64,000 bases of DNA from assembly GCA_022823365.1 (NCBI GenBank), contig JAJDXG010000016.1, positions 123,141 to 187,140 of the forward strand. Direction: 5' to 3'. The DNA is from Gemmatimonadota bacterium (lineage in GTDB: Bacteria; Gemmatimonadota; Gemmatimonadetes; Longimicrobiales; Gaopeijiaceae). Shown piece after piece: positions 57,473 through 64,000 of the stretch. A model generated the notes under the pieces. That model was given only the letters and a program-made list of their open reading frames with translations. It had not been told where the DNA came from and ran no database searches. How positions within the stretch are numbered: position 1 is the stretch's first letter; every line of letters starts with the position of its first letter. The translations under genes and the position numbers were made by a program.

Positions 57473-59608
57473 ATGGCGTACGCCACGCGATGCCCAACGG
57501 TCGCTCCCCGAGCCCTTCTCCCGCAACTCTTCTTGCTGGCGGCACTCCAGCTCGCCTGCGGGAGCCCCTATCCACCACCCCCGGAAACGGCGCGGGAGGC
57601 CGTCGTCGACACCCTGCACGGCGTCGTCTTCACGGATCCGTACCGGTGGCTCGAGGAGCAGGACAGCCCCGAGACGCGGGCCTGGATCGCCGGGCAGAAC
57701 GCCTACGCGGAGCAGGTCGTGGGGGAGTCGGAGTTGCGTGCCGGGCTGGAGGCGCGCCTGCGGGAGCTGATGGATGTTCCCGGCGTGGTGTATCCCCAGC
57801 GTCACGGGGACTACGAGTACTTCGCCTACCGCAAGCCTGGGCGGGAGGTGGGGGCAATCTACCGGCGGCCGGCGCCCGACGAGCCGGATGATGTCCCGTT
57901 GGACGTCACCGCTGACTACGAGGTCGTTGTCGATCCGCTGGACCTGCGCGCCGACGGAACCACGAGCGTCGGGATCCAGGACTTCTCGCTCGATGGCCGC
58001 CTGATGCTCTATTCGATCCGGGACGGGGGCCCGGACGAGATCGAAGTGCGGGTGCGCGACCTGGAGGCGGGCGAGGACCTTCCCGACCGGCTGCCGACGG
58101 CACTCTACGGCAGCGTCGCGTTCACGTCCGACGGCGCGGGCTTCTACTACACCCACAGGTCCCGCCAGACCGGCCCCCGCGTTCGCCGGCATGTCCTGGG
58201 CACCGACATGTCGGAGGATGTCGAGCTGTTCGGGGCTGGGATCGGGCCGACCGCTTTCGTGAACGCCTCCGAAGTGGACGAGGGTCGCTACCTCATCTAC
58301 ACGGTGCAGCACGGCTGGGCGCGTACCGATGTCTACCTGCATGACCTGAGTTCAGGAGCTGACCCGATGCCTCTCGTGGTCGGCGCACCCGCCCGCTTCC
58401 GGGCCCGCTGGGTGGACGGCGAGATCTACCTGCTCACCAACCTGGATGCGCCCCTGAACCGCGTGGTGGCGGTGCGGCCGGATGCTCGCGACCCCAGCCA
58501 GTGGCGCGAGGTCATCCCCGAGGCCGAGCACCTGCTGACCGGCTATCAGTGGTTCGATGGCGACTTCGTGGCCGACTATCTGCACAACGTGAGCAGCCGC
58601 ATCGTGCGCTACGCGCGGGACGGTACCGTGAAGGACGAGATCCCGATCCCCGAACATCACGTGGCGTCGTTCCGCGGACACGGTGCGGGCCGCGCCCTGC
58701 TCTCCCTTACATCCCTGCTCACGCCCCAGACCGTGCTCCAGCTCGACCTCGAGACCATGGAGACGGAGGAATGGCGGCCCTCGACTGTCCCCTTCGACGG
58801 CAGCGCCTACGAGATGAAGCAGGTGTGGTACACGTCCGCAGACGGGACCGAGGCGCCGATGTACGTAGCGCACCGCCGCGGACTGGAACTCGACGGCTCG
58901 ATCCCCACCTTGCTCTACGGCTACGGCGGTTTCAACGTGAACCTGCTACCGCGTTTCGACGCGCGCGCGGCCGTGTGGCTGGAGCACGGTGGCGTCTACG
59001 CCATCGCGACGCTGCGCGGGGGAGGCGAGTTCGGCGAGGAATGGCACCGCGGCGGCATGCTCGAGAACAAGCCCAACGTCTTCGCCGACTTCATCGCGGC
59101 TGCCGAGTGGCTGGTAGACAACGGCTACACCAACCCGGACAGGCTGGCCATCCGGGGCGCAAGCAACGGCGGGCTGCTGGTCGGAAGTGCGCTGACGAAG
59201 CGGCCGGATCTCTTCCGCGCCGTGTTCGCCGGTCTTCCCGAACTCGACCTGGTACGCTTCTACCAGTTCACCGAGACCAACAACATGCCGGCGCTGCTCG
59301 AGTACGGTAACGGCGCCGTCCGCGAGGAATTCGAGGTGCTCCACACCTTCTCGCCCTACCAGAACGTGCGCGACGGGGTGGATTACCCCGCGGTGATGCT
59401 CACCCAGGGCGACCTGGACACGCGCGTGCCGCCGCTCCAGGCCCGCAAGATGGCCGCGCGATTACAGGCGGCCACCGGTTCCGGATTGCCGGTGATCCTG
59501 GACTATGATGAGCGCACCGGCCACGCCGGCGGACGCACCTTCAGCCGAAATGTGCGCAACGCCGCCATGGAACTGGCGTTTCTGCTGCAGCAGCTGGGGG
59601 CGGGGTAG
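57473..59608 (+). CDS. S9-family prolyl oligopeptidase-like serine peptidase, exported
   Basis: 711 residues from the ATG at 57473; an ATG at 57380 overlaps the preceding stop and adds 31 residues, but the later start gives a clean signal sequence (h-region LLPQLFLLAALQLA). C29 follows in AC, so lipidation is possible though the -3 residue is Gln. A seven-bladed propeller fills about 60-420. The C-terminal hydrolase has S564 in GASNGGLL, the Asp in GDLDTRVPP and the His in GHAGG, a complete triad. It cuts short peptides after proline outside the cytoplasm. Confidence 0.9.
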   Translation: MAYATRCPTVAPRALLPQLFLLAALQLACGSPYPPPPETAREAVVDTLHGVVFTDPYRWLEEQDSPETRAWIAGQNAYAEQVVGESELRAGLEARLRELMDVPGVVYPQRHGDYEYFAYRKPGREVGAIYRRPAPDEPDDVPLDVTADYEVVVDPLDLRADGTTSVGIQDFSLDGRLMLYSIRDGGPDEIEVRVRDLEAGEDLPDRLPTALYGSVAFTSDGAGFYYTHRSRQTGPRVRRHVLGTDMSEDVELFGAGIGPTAFVNASEVDEGRYLIYTVQHGWARTDVYLHDLSSGADPMPLVVGAPARFRARWVDGEIYLLTNLDAPLNRVVAVRPDARDPSQWREVIPEAEHLLTGYQWFDGDFVADYLHNVSSRIVRYARDGTVKDEIPIPEHHVASFRGHGAGRALLSLTSLLTPQTVLQLDLETMETEEWRPSTVPFDGSAYEMKQVWYTSADGTEAPMYVAHRRGLELDGSIPTLLYGYGGFNVNLLPRFDARAAVWLEHGGVYAIATLRGGGEFGEEWHRGGMLENKPNVFADFIAAAEWLVDNGYTNPDRLAIRGASNGGLLVGSALTKRPDLFRAVFAGLPELDLVRFYQFTETNNMPALLEYGNGAVREEFEVLHTFSPYQNVRDGVDYPAVMLTQGDLDTRVPPLQARKMAARLQAATGSGLPVILDYDERTGHAGGRTFSRNVRNAAMELAFLLQQLGAG

Positions 59609-59650
59609 GGTTAGCGGGCGGGGCCGCCGGCTGCTGGGACTACCGGCCCC
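59597..59650. terminator. Extended imperfect inverted repeat between convergent genes
   Basis: The end of the peptidase gene (left arm about 59597-59608, with its TAG) pairs with CTACCGGCCCC at 59640-59650, which contains the stop of the propeller gene. The stem has a small interior loop. The loop itself can fold (GCGG/CCGC). A bidirectional transcript end is plausible; no T-run is seen. Confidence 0.3.
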
Positions 59651-60869
59651 TGTCGAGCGGCCAGAACTGGACGCGTTCCACGTCGAACTCGTCCATCACC
59701 CTCCCGAGGATGTAGTCTTCGCCGATCTCGAAGACATCCAGACCGGGCGGCGTTTCGACAAATCCCTGAACGCGGCCATCCGCGTCGAAGACCGCCCAGA
59801 CGTTTCGATCCTGGCCCGGGTACCTGTATTCCTGGACCCAGAGATGCCCCAGCGGATCGGAGTGCAGGGCCTCGAACGCGGGGAAGTACTCGACGAGGGA
59901 CATGTTCTCGGTGGGGGCGGCGAGGCGCACGCGGACTTCTTCCGGAAGACCGGCGAAGCTCTCGGCAAGCACGCGGTCCAGTTCGGCCTGCGTGGGACTT
60001 CGCAGCTCGTGGTCGCGGCGGATGATCCTCACCAGCGTGCCGTCGCTCCCGTAGGCCCGCAGCTCGTAGCGGTCGGTCGGCGCCACGACGACGAGGTCGC
60101 CCCAGATGGTCGCAACCGTGGATCGACCCAGGGGATGGGCCCCCGTAGCCGGAGGGGTGGTCGAGACATACCACTCCTGCCCGGGATGAAGGCCCAGCGA
60201 TACCCGAAGCTCTCCGCCTGGGTCAAGAAGGCCGAAGTCCTCGTCGCGCCGGACAAGCGGCTCCCCGGAGTCGAACAAGCCACCAGCGAGCACCGGGCTC
60301 GGCTTCACCAGCATCGCCCCGTCGGGCAGCACCCCCAGAAACGAGTGGTAGCCATCGGCGAGGGTCACGGTGCGGCCGTGACCGCCGCGCGAATCGAAGA
60401 TCTCCAGCCGTCTCTGGAACATGTTGTCGGCGGCAACCGAGTCACCGCGCCATCGGCTCACCGCTTCCGGCGTGTACCTGCTGAATTCTCCCGGACCCTC
60501 GCCTCGTCCACCCCATGTCTCCAGGTATGCACCATCGGCCGCGAAGACCCGCAAATCGGAGGTGCCGGCGTTGGCCACGACGATCCGGCCATCGGCAAGC
60601 CTGGTGGCGTCCCGAACGCCGAAGAGCATCTCGCCCGGGTCACCCTCTTCCGTCCCGATGGAAGCCGCAGGGGTCTCCCCGATTTGCCAGGCGAGACGCG
60701 AGCCCAGGGTTGGGCGCGCGTTTTCGACAATCGTCACGCCGGCGCTGTCGCGAACCTCGGAGCGAAGGGGCTGCGCGGCGTCGTCTTCAGGTCCACAGGC
60801 GGCCAGGAGGAGGACTGCGATCGCGGCGGTTGAGCGTGGGCCGCTCTTCCACGTATTACCTTCGCGCAT
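59640..60869 (-). CDS. Lipoprotein with 6-bladed beta-propeller
   Basis: 409 residues from the ATG at 60869, which has an AGGAGG site; a longer frame to 60911 overlaps the PIN gene. The signal ends in LAAC, with the lipidated C25 in LLLAACGPEDD. The body is built from repeated blade motifs such as DSAGVTIVEN, VRDATRLADGRIVVANAG, DLRVFAADGAYLETWGGRGEGPGEF and LVRRDEDFGLLDPGG, a pattern of the NHL/6-bladed family common in this phylum. It should be anchored in an outer leaflet. Substrate unknown. Confidence 0.85.
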   Translation of the reverse strand: MREGNTWKSGPRSTAAIAVLLLAACGPEDDAAQPLRSEVRDSAGVTIVENARPTLGSRLAWQIGETPAASIGTEEGDPGEMLFGVRDATRLADGRIVVANAGTSDLRVFAADGAYLETWGGRGEGPGEFSRYTPEAVSRWRGDSVAADNMFQRRLEIFDSRGGHGRTVTLADGYHSFLGVLPDGAMLVKPSPVLAGGLFDSGEPLVRRDEDFGLLDPGGELRVSLGLHPGQEWYVSTTPPATGAHPLGRSTVATIWGDLVVVAPTDRYELRAYGSDGTLVRIIRRDHELRSPTQAELDRVLAESFAGLPEEVRVRLAAPTENMSLVEYFPAFEALHSDPLGHLWVQEYRYPGQDRNVWAVFDADGRVQGFVETPPGLDVFEIGEDYILGRVMDEFDVERVQFWPLDRGR

Positions 60870-61254
60870 CCACCCTCCTGAGCCGACCCGTCCATGACAG
60901 GATGCGCACATCCGCGGTTACCAGTGTGTGTCCACCGAGCGCCGTCGCGACGATGAGCCGGTCCGCGGGGTCGGCGTGAAAACCCGTCAGTTCGTTGGCT
61001 CTGATCGCGATGTCGCCATCGACTGGGATCTCGATGAGACCATCCTGAAGAAGCCGGGTCCGCCAGGCGCGGACGTCCCGAGTCAGGTCGATTCGCCCTT
61101 TTTCCTGCAGCATGGCCACCTCCCAGAACGAGATGGCCGATGCCGCCAGCGTTGCGCCGCGAAGTCCCTGCTCGACGAGCCGCCTGCACCGGGGTCCGAT
61201 TCGGTGGTCGGCGATGCGGGACCACAGCACGACGTGAGTGTCCAGGAGGATCAC
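60856..61254 (-). CDS. PIN-domain toxin paired with Phd-type antitoxin
   Basis: 132 residues from the GTG that overlaps the antitoxin stop. D5 in LLDTHVVLW is the first catalytic Asp, and the pattern SFWEVAMLQEKGRIDL supplies the Glu. HADPADRLIVATAL and LVTADVRIL supply the later acids. DTHVVLW is typical of the PIN subgroup that goes with Phd/YefM antitoxins. It should be an RNA-cutting toxin. The last 14 bases overlap the propeller gene start. Confidence 0.88.
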   Translation of the reverse strand: MILLDTHVVLWSRIADHRIGPRCRRLVEQGLRGATLAASAISFWEVAMLQEKGRIDLTRDVRAWRTRLLQDGLIEIPVDGDIAIRANELTGFHADPADRLIVATALGGHTLVTADVRILSWTGRLRRVDARR

Positions 61255-61532
61255 GGTTTCAGGACCCGATCCGGGGCGGTCTCGGCTTCCCACTCTACGT
61301 CGACCGGCGAGATGATGTCCCCCAGAATCTCGATGCTGCCGCGATCTGCGCCGAACCAGTCCCGGAAGCGCTTTCGGTAGGGAACGAGTCGCGCCGTGGG
61401 ACGCCCGTTCTTGGTGATGACGATTTCGTCTCCGCTCTCCGCCACTTCGTCCATCAGCCGAAGGCAGGTCGCCTTGAAATCGGAGGCCTTGATCGTGCGG
61501 GCCTCGCTTCCGGTACCGCTCTCGCCTGACAT
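61251..61532 (-). CDS. Phd/YefM-type antitoxin
   Basis: 93 residues. TIKASDFKATCLRLMDEV and EIVITKNGRPTARLVPY are the hallmark of Phd/YefM DNA-binding antitoxins; the C-terminal half (IEILGDIISPVDVEWE) would embrace the toxin. A GGAGG site stands five bases before the ATG. It is the first gene of the operon, and a palindromic repeat stands 30 bases upstream. Confidence 0.9.
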   Translation of the reverse strand: MSGESGTGSEARTIKASDFKATCLRLMDEVAESGDEIVITKNGRPTARLVPYRKRFRDWFGADRGSIEILGDIISPVDVEWEAETAPDRVLKP

Positions 61533-61560
61533 GACGCCTCCAAGCCGACTGATCGATGAG

Positions 61561-61585
61561 TGACCATGGTCATGGCCATGGTCAT
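61561..61585. promoter_or_regulatory. Overlapping CATGG palindromes, possible antitoxin operator
   Basis: GACCATGGTC (61562-61571) and CATGGCCATG (61571-61580) are each perfect palindromes, followed by another CATGGTC. The array lies 29 bases upstream of the antitoxin start. Phd-type antitoxins bind such sites to control their own promoter. Basis: seen in the sequence; the role is inferred. Confidence 0.4.
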
Positions 61586-61791
61586 ATTCATGATCGCTTA
61601 GGCTAGTTGTGAACCCCTGGATCCGCAACTCCTTGACACACTGTACCCTGGCGCGAGATTCGGCAAAACGGCCCCAGAACATCACGCGCTCGACGACGCT
61701 TCGGAAACGCTGTCCGCCGCTGGATGGAACCGGGAGATGTGATGCCGGGCGACAGGAGCGGAACCCGTTTCGGAGCCTGCCCGGCGGGCAT

Positions 61792-62658
61792 ATGCTGTTC
61801 CTGTCCTCTGCCGACCCCCTCACGGCCCGGGGTGCCCCCTTGCACGAACCGCCACTCCTCGAACTGAAGAGCCTCACCCTCCGCTTCGGGGGCGTGACCG
61901 CGCTCTCGGGTCTGGATATGGAGGTGCGTCACGGCGAGTTGCTGGCCCTCATCGGCCCCAACGGCGCGGGGAAGACCAGCGTCCTGAATTGCGTCTCCGG
62001 CCTGTACCGTGCGCAGGAAGGGAGCATCACCCTGACCGGCCGCGACGGAACTCGGCACGCCCTCGACCGCCTGCCGCCCCACCGCATCGCAGCGCTGGGC
62101 GTCGCGCGCACCTTCCAGAACATCGAACTCTTCAAGCACATGACGGTGCTCGACAACCTCATGCTGGGGCGCCACGTGCACATGAAGGGGGGTGTGCTCA
62201 GCGGCGGGATCCACCTGGGCCGTCAGCGCCGCAGGGAAATCGAGCACCGCCGCTACGTGGAAGAGGTCATCGACTTCATGAACCTCGAGCCCCTGCGGAG
62301 CGCCGTGGTTGGGAGTCTCGCGTACGGGAACCAGCGGCTGGTGGAGATGGCGCGCGCGCTGGCGCTCGACCCGCATATCCTCCTCCTGGACGAGCCCACG
62401 GCCGGCATGAACGCGGAGGAGAAGGAGTCGATGGCGCGCTTCATTCTCGACGTGCACGAGGAGCGGGGCGTCACCGTCGTAGTGATCGACCATGACATCA
62501 ACGTGGTCATGGACATCGCCGACCGGGTCGTGGTGCTCGATTTCGGCAGGCGGATCGCGCAGGGGAGCCCAGAGGACGTGAGGAATGACGCGGCGGTGAT
62601 CGAAGCCTACCTGGGGCACGCGAGGGATGAGAGCGAGCCCGTGCCGGCTCAACCCTGA
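61792..62658 (+). CDS. LivG-like ABC transporter ATP-binding protein
   Basis: 288 residues from the ATG at 61792. Walker A is GPNGAGKT (55-62), the signature block is LAYGNQRLVEMARAL, typical of LivG (branched-chain amino acid uptake), and Walker B is LLLDEPTAGMN. The D-loop and H-loop (VIDHDINVVMDIADRV) are present. FGGVTALSGLDMEV and ARTFQNIELF also match LivG. No permease, binding protein or LivF gene adjoins it in this window. The upstream in-frame extension is unconserved; the ribosome site is weak. Confidence 0.9.
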   Translation: MLFLSSADPLTARGAPLHEPPLLELKSLTLRFGGVTALSGLDMEVRHGELLALIGPNGAGKTSVLNCVSGLYRAQEGSITLTGRDGTRHALDRLPPHRIAALGVARTFQNIELFKHMTVLDNLMLGRHVHMKGGVLSGGIHLGRQRRREIEHRRYVEEVIDFMNLEPLRSAVVGSLAYGNQRLVEMARALALDPHILLLDEPTAGMNAEEKESMARFILDVHEERGVTVVVIDHDINVVMDIADRVVVLDFGRRIAQGSPEDVRNDAAVIEAYLGHARDESEPVPAQP

Positions 62659-62669
62659 CGTTACGTCAG
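62655..62669. terminator. Small stem-loop spanning both stop codons
   Basis: CTGACG (62655-62660) and CGTCAG (62664-62669) form a perfect stem with a three-base loop. The stop of the LivG-like gene (62656-62658) and of the kinase gene (62666-62668) are inside it. No T-run follows. It may end convergent transcription, possibly with help from Rho. Confidence 0.35.
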
Positions 62670-64000
62670 CGTCCTCGGTCCCCGGGCCCGGCCAGGCGAT
62701 ACCCGACGCGCGCCTCGGTGAAGATGTAGGTCGGGTTCCTGGCGTCGTCGCCCAGCTTGTCGCGCAGGTTCTTGATAAAGACGCGGATGCTGCGGGTGTT
62801 GCCTCCCCGGCGCGAGCGCCACACCCGGCGCAGCAGGTAATCGTACGTCGACACCCGGCCGGCCTTGGCCGTGAGCGCGCTCAGCAGATCGTATTCGGTG
62901 GCCGTCAACGCAAGGGGTTCGCCGGCCAGGCTCGCCCGGCGCTCCTCGTGGTAGATGGCGAGCTGCCCCACGCGGAAGGGCTCGGCGGGCCCGGCCCGCT
63001 TGCGCAGGGCAGCCTCCATTCGGGCCACGAGTTCCGTCGGCGAGAACGGCTTGACGACGTAGTCCGCCGCCCCGGCCTCGAGCGCCCTGGCGATCGTCTC
63101 GTCGCGACCGTAGGCGGACAGGAAGATGACCGGCCGGTCGGCCAGCACCGGCAGGCCCTGCATCAGCTCGATGCCGTCGGTCCCGGGCAGGAGCAGATCC
63201 AGCAGCACTAGGTCGGGCCGTTGCCGGTCGACAAGGCCGGCCACCTCTTCCGGGTCGCCCGTAACGATCGCGCCGTAGCCCGCGTCCTCGAGGATGCCCC
63301 GCACGTAGAGCAGGTCCTTCGGATCGTCGTCCACCGCCAGGACGCGGAGTGCCCCGGCCGCACGAGCGCGCCCGCCGCCCGCCCGCCGCCCCGGGCTGGC
63401 CGCGGCGACGGTCACGGCGTCCTCGGCGACAGGGATCGTGAAGGTGAAGCGCGCGCCCGGACCCGTTCCCGCGCTTTCGGCCCAGATGCGGCCCCCGTGC
63501 GCCTCCACGATGCCCTTGCAGATCGCCAGGCCCAGACCGGCCCCGACTCCGCGAGCGCGATCCCGCCGGTCGCTGCGGGCGAACTTGCGGAACAGGTGCG
63601 GCAGGCGCTCGGCCGGGATGCCCGGACCCTCGTCGACCACCGACACCGCCACATGCACCCCCTCGCGCGCCGCCATCACCCGGACCGGCGACGACTGGGG
63701 CGAGTGCCGGGCCGCGTTCGAGAGCAGGTTGCCCAGCACCTGGACGATGCGCTGCCGGTCCGCGAGCACACGCGGCAGGTCCGGCGACAGATCGATCAGC
63801 ACAGGGTTCCTGCCCCCGCCGCTCAGGTACAAGGTCCGGGCCTGCTCCACGACGGCGGGGAGGCGGGTGGGCTCGGGCGCGACCGACAGTCTGCCCGCCT
63901 CGATGTGCGCCGCGTCCAGCAGGTCGGCGATCAACTCGCGCATGTGATCGGCCTGCTCGTCGATGATCCGGAAGAACTGAAGCGCCTCGGCGGCGCGGAG
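62666..64000 (-). CDS. Histidine kinase-receiver-winged-helix fusion, 5' end missing
   Basis: The frame stays open to the last base of the window, so the N-terminus lies beyond. The visible order, from the gene's start, is: helical dimerisation region (ALQFFRIIDEQADHMRELIADLLDAAHIEAGR), a HATPase (N-box LGNLLSNAARHS, G1 DEGPGIP, G2 GVGAGLGLAI), then a receiver with DDDPKD, the Asp in LVLLDLLLPGTDG and the Lys of VVKPFSP. A C-terminal OmpR-like winged helix (LTATEYDLLSALTAKAG, VFIKNLRDKLG) closes it. It joins sensor, receiver and DNA binding in one protein. The phosphoacceptor His is outside the window. Confidence 0.9.
   Translation of the reverse strand, partial: LRAAEALQFFRIIDEQADHMRELIADLLDAAHIEAGRLSVAPEPTRLPAVVEQARTLYLSGGGRNPVLIDLSPDLPRVLADRQRIVQVLGNLLSNAARHSPQSSPVRVMAAREGVHVAVSVVDEGPGIPAERLPHLFRKFARSDRRDRARGVGAGLGLAICKGIVEAHGGRIWAESAGTGPGARFTFTIPVAEDAVTVAAASPGRRAGGGRARAAGALRVLAVDDDPKDLLYVRGILEDAGYGAIVTGDPEEVAGLVDRQRPDLVLLDLLLPGTDGIELMQGLPVLADRPVIFLSAYGRDETIARALEAGAADYVVKPFSPTELVARMEAALRKRAGPAEPFRVGQLAIYHEERRASLAGEPLALTATEYDLLSALTAKAGRVSTYDYLLRRVWRSRRGGNTRSIRVFIKNLRDKLGDDARNPTYIFTEARVGYRLAGPGDRGR

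Overview
This looks like a contiguous chromosomal piece of a high-GC, diderm (outer-membrane) bacterium. TamA-like and TamB-like proteins, a lipid-importing MlaE/F/D set, Lgt, several lipoproteins and periplasmic c-type cytochromes all point to an outer membrane. Gene families and order (EF-G-like protein, yebC-ruvCAB-queA-tgt-yajC-def-fmt, SDR-type threonine dehydrogenase, exported haem/copper protein beside an Ig-like protein) fit Gemmatimonadota or a close relative best. That assignment is an inference and was not tested with a marker-gene tree. I saw no tRNA, rRNA, CRISPR array, insertion sequence or phage gene.

Layout. 1-3126: end of a Nudix hydrolase, an ECF sigma factor, a zinc-type anti-sigma factor set unusually far from it, and holA. 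3136-3576: a minus-strand cytochrome c. 3727-39329: about 35.6 kb read entirely on the plus strand, mostly with 4-base start/stop overlaps. It carries mutS, a TonB-C lipoprotein, a CBS-domain cysteine/cystathionine synthase, ddl, rhomboid protease, EF-G-like GTPase, yebC, ruvCAB, queA, tgt, yajC, def, fmt, thiE-like/thiS/thiG, rsmB, a kinase-less PASTA protein, a TlpA-like thioredoxin, YbbR, tsaD, lgt, a phosphoesterase, tamA-like, tamB, uvrA, a YbjN-like/PspA pair and a D-amino-acid aminotransferase. 39343-43784: two unknown minus-strand genes, a phosphoribosyltransferase and three exported proteins (haem/copper oxidase-like, Ig-like, YwqK-type). 43807-45057: rho on the minus strand behind a C-rich leader. 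45247-50243: a small unknown gene, mlaE-mlaF-mlaD, a ferredoxin/flavodoxin reductase-like flavoprotein and trxB. 50317-56040: two SDRs, threonine-to-glycine genes (tdh, kbl) and glnS. 56076-62658 is the accessory part: two toxin-antitoxin modules, a Cys-rich unknown, an S9 peptidase, a propeller lipoprotein and a lone LivG-type ATPase. The window ends in a truncated kinase/receiver/DNA-binding fusion on the minus strand.

How the genes work together. The large plus-strand block mixes DNA repair (MutS, RuvABC, UvrA), tRNA and rRNA maturation (QueA, Tgt, TsaD, RsmB), start of translation (Def, Fmt), thiamine thiazole synthesis and envelope biogenesis (Ddl, Lgt, TamA/TamB). Tdh and Kbl together turn threonine into glycine and acetyl-CoA.

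Signals beyond ordinary annotation: a 10-bp-phased repeat at the thiG start, AT-rich inverted repeats in front of both toxin-antitoxin operons, a strongly C-biased rho leader, hairpins spanning the stops of convergent genes, the kinase-REC-wHTH fusion, and the exported three-gene module. No single feature proves a wholly new system.
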